A stretch of 9,641 nucleotides of DNA from an uncultured Limnohabitans sp. (GTDB lineage: Bacteria; Pseudomonadota; Gammaproteobacteria; Burkholderiales; Burkholderiaceae_C). The stretch spans positions 1-9,641 of the forward strand of contig NZ_CALBEX010000343.1 in the NCBI RefSeq assembly GCF_937889215.1, in the 5' to 3' direction. The notes under the pieces were generated by a model, which did not search any database, was not told where the DNA came from, and was given only the letters and a program-made list of their open reading frames with translations. Of this stretch, positions 7,001-9,641 are shown in pieces. The stretch's first letter is position 1. Each line of letters starts with the position of its first letter. Position numbers and translations under genes: made by a program.

Positions 7001-8048
7001 CTGCGCGCTGGTTGGCCGCAGCTTGGCTGATCGGCTCGACCATCAGCTGCTCGACCTTGCTGCGCAGGCTGTAGCGCTTGACCCGCGCCATGCCCGCGTC
7101 GATGACATAACGGATGCCAGGCACCGTCAAAGACGTTTCGGCCACGTTGGTGGCCAGCACGATACGGCGGCCGTTCGATGCTTCAAAAATTTGGTCTTGC
7201 TCGGCCTGCGACAGGCGGGCAAACAGCGGCAGCACTTCGGCGTTGCGCGTCAGCGGCTGGTGCGCCAGGTGCTTGCGCAGGTGGTCGGCGGCTTCGCGGA
7301 TTTCGCGCTCGCCCGGCAAAAAGATCAGGATGTCGCCCCCTGCCCCGCCCTGCCACAGTTCGTCCACGCCGTCGGCGATTGCGTCATTCAGGCCATAGTC
7401 GCGGGATTCTTCAAACGGGCGGTAGCGCTGCTCCACGGGAAAGGTGCGGCCCGAGACCATGATGACTGGCGCTGGGCCGTTGCGCGACGCAAAGTGCTTG
7501 GCAAAGCGGTCGGCATCGATGGTGGCCGAGGTGACGACGATTTTCAGGTCGGGGCGGCGCGGCAAGATCTGGCGCAGGTAACCGAGCAAAAAGTCAATGT
7601 TCAGGCTGCGTTCGTGCGCCTCGTCGATGATGATGGTGTCGTAGGCCTGCAGCAGCGGATCGGTCTGGGTTTCGGCCAACAAGATGCCGTCGGTCATCAG
7701 CTTGACGGACGCGTTTTTGCTCAAACGGTCCTGAAAACGCACCTTGAAGCCGACCACTTCGCCCAGTGGGGTCTTGAGTTCTTCGGCAATCCGCTTGGCC
7801 ACCGAGCTGGCCGCAATACGCCGGGGCTGGGTGTGGCCGATCATCCGCGCCCGCTCGCCCGGCTTGGCGTTGAGCTTGCCGCGCCCCAGCATCAGCGCAA
7901 TTTTGGGCAGCTGCGTGGTCTTGCCCGAGCCGGTTTCACCGCACACGATGATGACCTGGTGCTGGTCCATGGCGGCCATGATTTCTTCACGGCGGGCCGA
8001 GACCGGCAGGCCTTCGGGGAAGTCGATTTGGAGGGGGGTGTCGGACAA
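4053..8048 (-). CDS. hrpA: ATP-dependent RNA helicase HrpA (DEAH/RHA family)
   Basis: A 1331-residue DEAH-box helicase, close to the roughly 1300 residues of E. coli HrpA. The family uses ATP to remodel RNA; HrpA acts in mRNA processing and in rescuing stalled ribosomes. Motifs: GETGSGKT (Walker A, 37-44), DEAH (142-145), SAT (174-176) and QRAGRCGR (motif VI, 347-354). HA2/OB-fold-like regions follow, then the long HrpA-specific C-terminus. An Ala/Pro-rich linker lies at about residues 1005-1048 (DNA about 5030-4905). Residues 526-548 are encoded by a palindromic repeat inserted in frame, in a linker far longer than in E. coli HrpA as remembered. The start is probably TTG at 8048, giving MSDTPLQIDFPE, with AGAAG 8 bases upstream. 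A TTG at 8072 is also open but has no Shine-Dalgarno sequence, and the first downstream ATG would remove conserved sequence. The gene precedes msrBA on the same strand and diverges from argA. Confidence 0.95.
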   Translation of the reverse strand: MSDTPLQIDFPEGLPVSARREEIMAAMDQHQVIIVCGETGSGKTTQLPKIALMLGRGKLNAKPGERARMIGHTQPRRIAASSVAKRIAEELKTPLGEVVGFKVRFQDRLSKNASVKLMTDGILLAETQTDPLLQAYDTIIIDEAHERSLNIDFLLGYLRQILPRRPDLKIVVTSATIDADRFAKHFASRNGPAPVIMVSGRTFPVEQRYRPFEESRDYGLNDAIADGVDELWQGGAGGDILIFLPGEREIREAADHLRKHLAHQPLTRNAEVLPLFARLSQAEQDQIFEASNGRRIVLATNVAETSLTVPGIRYVIDAGMARVKRYSLRSKVEQLMVEPISQAAANQRAGRCGRVANGICIRLYDDKDFAGRPRFTDPEILRSSLAGVILRMKSLHLGVVEDFPFIEAPSKRAITDGYQLLAELGAVDDDNELTPIGQELARLPLDPRVGRMILEARGREALDEVLVIASAMSVQDVRDRPMDAQAQADQQHAKFDDDKSEYTGYLKLWKWIHDARGGPTKTIGTIGVRSQLNSSGQPGQNNRDLTPIKGRPAQEAPQHKLSNRQYEQLLRQNFINIRRVREWRDTHTQLLTVVAEHKWRINTQPASYEQLHLSMLAGLLGNVGYKLEDDEAYLGARGIKFHKHPGAHLSKKPGRWIVVAELVETTRLFGRGIAAIEPQWLEQVGAHLLRKQVLDPHWEKKSAEVVALERATLYGLVVYSGRRTPYSRVDLQGAREIFIREALVGDQWETKLPFLAANHKMIAKVEELEHKSRRQDVLVDDELIYAFYDQQLPADVCSGRLLENWYRAESTKQPRLLMLSREELMRHEAAGITTQAFPKHIRLGGTDCQATYLHEPGDARDGVTVTVPLFALNQVSEDRCEWLVPGLLKDKIQALLKSLPQRPRSRFVPLPESATRLAAELSVSELFGSGSLTDVLLKKARDETSLDIKRTDFKHEMLSPHLFMNLLVVDEHGRQLGMGRNLGALKGELGAKARGAFQALAQLKVAAAPAAAPAVSAGQAASNAPPGAQGTSRRHAAPAKAAAAPKPLAPQRYTTWTFGELPELMEISKGGQTLIGFPALVDMQDAVTIEVFDEPDVAASKNRAGLRRLFALQIKDALKYLEKNIPDLQKMAVAYMPLGTADELKAQIIDVALDRAFLLDPLPNDEITFKRRIEEGRGRLTLIANEVARLAGTILLEFGAATRKIKDTKNAPDATADCTAQLQRLMPKNFMAATPWPQLQHYARYLKAITQRLDKYRADPARDAQRLTELKPQEQRYWRLVAERKGAQDARMLEFRWLLEELRVSFFAQELRTPQPVSIKRLDKAWGQLNH
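6406..6473. repeat. Palindromic repeat element inserted in frame within hrpA
   Basis: Perfect 11-bp arms GGGGTCAGATC (6409-6419) and GATCTGACCCC (6460-6470) flank a 40-base centre. Pairing continues partly inward (CGATTA near 6421-6426 against TAATTG near 6453-6458, with one wobble; then a GGCC/GGCC apex at 6431-6434 and 6440-6443) and a few bases outward. It has more base pairing than a coding linker needs. From memory, arms of this GGGGTCAGA type recur in betaproteobacterial genomes, often near REP-associated IS200-like transposases; this was not checked by search. On the hrpA strand only one of three frames is free of stop codons, and that is the frame used. Confidence 0.75.
6470..6487. 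repeat. 9-bp tandem duplication beside the palindromic element
   Basis: Two adjacent units, CGATTGTTC (6470-6478) and CGATTGTTT (6479-6487), differ only at the last base. They encode the duplicated Thr-Ile-Gly step (KTIGTIG) in HrpA and overlap the last bases of the palindrome. This may be a slippage product, or a scar of the event that brought in the palindrome. Confidence 0.6.
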
Positions 8049-8086
8049 GGCTAAAACTTCTGTGAAAATCAATGCAAGAACAGCTC

Positions 8087-8098
8087 GGGATTATCCCA
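8087..8098 (-). promoter_or_regulatory. Candidate extended -10 promoter for hrpA, inside a palindrome
   Basis: On the minus strand TGGGATAAT (8098-8090) fits an extended -10 (TG-n-GATAAT, five of six bases of TATAAT). No good -35 hexamer lies 16-18 bases upstream. Transcription would begin near 8083, about 35 bases before the TTG start at 8048. The -10 lies inside a perfect 11-bp palindrome, GGGATTATCCC (8087-8097), which could be an operator. No convincing promoter was found for argA in the same 87-base divergent gap. Confidence 0.3.
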
Positions 8099-8135
8099 GC
8101 CCCCAGCCATTACCGCCTAAACCGCCTCATTGCCC

Positions 8136-9482
8136 ATGTCCACAGTTTTCAATTTCACCTTCGTGCCCTGGTTCCGGTCGGTGGCGCCTTACATTCACAT
8201 GCACCGGGGCAAAACCTTTGTGGTGGGCATCGCGGGCGAGGCGATCGCAGCGGGCAAGCTGCAAAACCTGGCGCAAGACCTGGCGCTGATCCAGAGCATG
8301 GGTGTGAAGATCGTGCTGGTACATGGTTTTCGGCCCCAAGTGAATGAGCAACTGGCCGCCAAGGGTCACACGCCCAAGTATTCCCACGGCATCCGCATCA
8401 CCGACAGCGTAGCGCTCGACTGCGCCCAAGAGGCAGCGGGCCAGCTGCGCTACGAGATCGAAGCGGCTTTCAGTCAGGGCTTGCCCAACACGCCCATGGC
8501 GGGTTCCACCGTGCGGGTGATTTCGGGCAACTTCATCACGGCGCGGCCGGTCGGCATTGTTGATGGGGTGGATTTCATCCACTCGGGCTTGGTGCGCAAA
8601 GTCGATGTGGACGGCATCATGCGCACCTTGGACATGGGTGCGATGGTGCTGCTCTCGCCCTTTGGCTTCTCGCCCACGGGTGAGGCTTTCAACCTGACCA
8701 TGGAAGAAGTGGCCACCAGCGTGGCCGCAGAGCTGCAGGCCGACAAGCTGATCTTTTTGACCGAAATTCCGGGCATTCGCATGCAGCCAGGCGATCCCGC
8801 CAGCGACGACAACCCGATTGACACCGAACTGCCGCTGGCAGCGGCCAAGCAGTTGCTCGCTTCGCTGCCCCGGCCCACCATGCCCACCGACATTGGCTTT
8901 TATTTGCAGCACTGCGTGAAAGCTTGCGAAGAAGGCGTGGAGCGCTCTCACATCCTGCCCTTTGCAGTTGATGGCTCTTTGCTGCTAGAGGTGTATGTGC
9001 ACGACGGCATCGGCACCATGGTGGTCGACGAAAAGCTCGAAGAGCTGCGCGAAGCCACCGCCGACGACGTGGGCGGCATTTTGCAGCTGATCGAGCCCTT
9101 TGAAAAAGACGGCACCTTGGTCAAGCGCGACCGCACCGAAATCGAACGCGATGTGGACCACTACACCATCATCGACCACGACGGCGTGATCTTTGCCTGT
9201 GCGGCGCTCTACCCATACCCCGAAGCCAAAACGGCCGAAATGGCAGCACTCACCGTGTCACCCCAGTCACAAGGTCAGGGCGATGGCGAAAAGGTACTCA
9301 AACGCATCGAGCAACGCGCCCGCGCCATGGGCATCAAAAGCATCTTTGTGCTGACCACGCGCACCATGCATTGGTTCATCAAACGCGGCTTTGTGCAGGT
9401 CGACCCCGACTGGCTGCCCGAAGCCCGCAAGCGCAAATACAACTGGGACCGCAAGAGCCAGGTGCTGGTCAAAAAGCTCTAA
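8136..9482 (+). CDS. argA: Amino-acid N-acetyltransferase (N-acetylglutamate synthase) ArgA
   Basis: A 448-residue protein, close to the 443 residues of E. coli ArgA. It transfers acetyl from acetyl-CoA to glutamate, the first step of arginine synthesis in the cytoplasm. Residues 1 to about 285 form an amino-acid-kinase-like domain (KIVLVHGFRPQVNEQL at 58-73), which in this family binds arginine for feedback inhibition. Residues about 300-448 form a GNAT acetyltransferase domain with the family stretches VSPQSQGQGDGEKVL (acetyl-CoA pyrophosphate loop, about 374-388), KSIFVLTTRTMHWF and RGFVQVDPDWLPEARK, closely matching the E. coli C-terminus. The ATG at 8136 is chosen because MSTVFNFTFVPWFRS matches the usual start in related organisms as remembered. 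A TTG two codons earlier (8130) is possible. Neither has a visible Shine-Dalgarno sequence. The gene is transcribed away from hrpA and followed by a REP-like repeat. Confidence 0.96.
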   Translation: MSTVFNFTFVPWFRSVAPYIHMHRGKTFVVGIAGEAIAAGKLQNLAQDLALIQSMGVKIVLVHGFRPQVNEQLAAKGHTPKYSHGIRITDSVALDCAQEAAGQLRYEIEAAFSQGLPNTPMAGSTVRVISGNFITARPVGIVDGVDFIHSGLVRKVDVDGIMRTLDMGAMVLLSPFGFSPTGEAFNLTMEEVATSVAAELQADKLIFLTEIPGIRMQPGDPASDDNPIDTELPLAAAKQLLASLPRPTMPTDIGFYLQHCVKACEEGVERSHILPFAVDGSLLLEVYVHDGIGTMVVDEKLEELREATADDVGGILQLIEPFEKDGTLVKRDRTEIERDVDHYTIIDHDGVIFACAALYPYPEAKTAEMAALTVSPQSQGQGDGEKVLKRIEQRARAMGIKSIFVLTTRTMHWFIKRGFVQVDPDWLPEARKRKYNWDRKSQVLVKKL

Positions 9483-9508
9483 TTGATTGGGCCCATTTAA
9501 ATTTTCAG

Positions 9509-9550
9509 CTGAAGGCTTGCGGTGCGTCTTTTGTAGGTCGGCGCCTTCAG
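9509..9550. repeat. 8-bp inverted repeat downstream of argA
   Basis: CTGAAGGC (9509-9516) and GCCTTCAG (9543-9550) are perfect inverted copies with a 26-base loop, beginning 27 bases after the argA stop. The left arm overlaps a 10-bp palindrome TTCAGCTGAA (9504-9513). No T-run follows, so it is not a classical terminator, but it could stabilise or end the argA transcript. Its right arm lies inside the REP-like hairpin, so the two structures exclude each other. Confidence 0.5.
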
Positions 9551-9557
9551 GTCCGAC
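9533..9557 (+). repeat. REP-like palindrome with 5' GTAG tetranucleotide
   Basis: GTAG (9533-9536) is followed directly by an imperfect hairpin: GTCGG (9537-9541) pairs with CCGAC (9553-9557), an internal bulge follows, then CC/GG closes a TTCA loop (9546-9549). GTAG or GGAG 5' of an imperfect hairpin is the known signature of REP sequences mobilised by REP-associated tyrosine transposases. A second small hairpin (TGGGCC ... GGACCCCA, 9559-9576) follows, as in paired REP units. No transposase gene is in the window. Confidence 0.55.
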
Positions 9558-9641
9558 GTGGGCCAGGTGGACCCCAACCATTTGAAAATGCAGCTCTGCC
9601 AGGGGAAGCAAGGCCAGATTGTCAACGCAGGACCATCAAGG
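9558..9641. other. Window edge with no supported gene
   Basis: An ATG at 9588 opens a frame of 18 codons to the window edge (MQLCQGKQGQ...). It has no Shine-Dalgarno sequence and no recognisable protein, so it is not called. Apart from the small hairpin at 9559-9576, nothing else is visible. Confidence 0.4.

Noticed and set aside
6456..8054. A 532-codon open frame on the plus strand opposite hrpA
   Set aside because: It is an antisense shadow of the strongly motif-supported hrpA gene, typical of high-GC codon use. It shows no family pattern and is rich in His, Gln, Val and Ala from mirrored codons.
8127..8951. A 274-codon minus-strand open frame opposite argA
   Set aside because: It lies wholly within the unmistakable argA coding sequence on the other strand.
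9588..9641. Possible start of another plus-strand gene at the window edge
   Set aside because: Only 18 codons are visible, without a ribosome site or recognisable protein.

Overview
The window looks like chromosomal DNA from a high-GC betaproteobacterium, most likely a Comamonadaceae member (Limnohabitans/Rhodoferax-like). This is inferred from the style of the ArgA, HrpA and OsmC-YcaO proteins as remembered from that family; no database search was run.

Layout from left to right. The 3' end of a penicillin-binding-protein-5-type D,D-carboxypeptidase gene (+) ends at 219. A 210-base gap with no convincing gene separates it from a convergent minus-strand block. In transcription order that block is hrpA (8048 to 4053), msrB (3898 to 3404), msrA (3401 to 2715) and an osmC-ycaO fusion gene (2628 to 430). 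argA (8136 to 9482, +) diverges from hrpA across 87 bases. The last 159 bases hold a REP-like palindrome and no supported gene.

How the genes fit together. msrB and msrA touch (stop and start codons within a few bases) and both carry export signals: MsrB has a signal peptide with an RR motif and MsrA has a lipobox. They look like a cell-envelope system that repairs both diastereomers of methionine sulfoxide. The next gene fuses an OsmC-type thiol peroxidase domain to a full YcaO domain, so the three genes form a plausible oxidative-damage unit. A terminator-like hairpin in the 86-base msrA/ycaO gap could control read-through into ycaO. HrpA (DEAH-box RNA helicase) and ArgA (first step of arginine synthesis) are housekeeping genes sharing a short divergent promoter region.

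Most unusual features. (1) A 68-base near-palindrome with perfect 11-bp arms lies inside hrpA and is translated in frame as 23 extra residues, which looks like a small palindromic mobile element domesticated in a linker. (2) A GTAG-plus-hairpin REP-type element follows argA, overlapping a second, mutually exclusive hairpin. (3) The ycaO leader has two competing hairpins. No CRISPR, tRNA, rRNA or complete transposase gene was seen. No dramatic new multi-gene system is evident.
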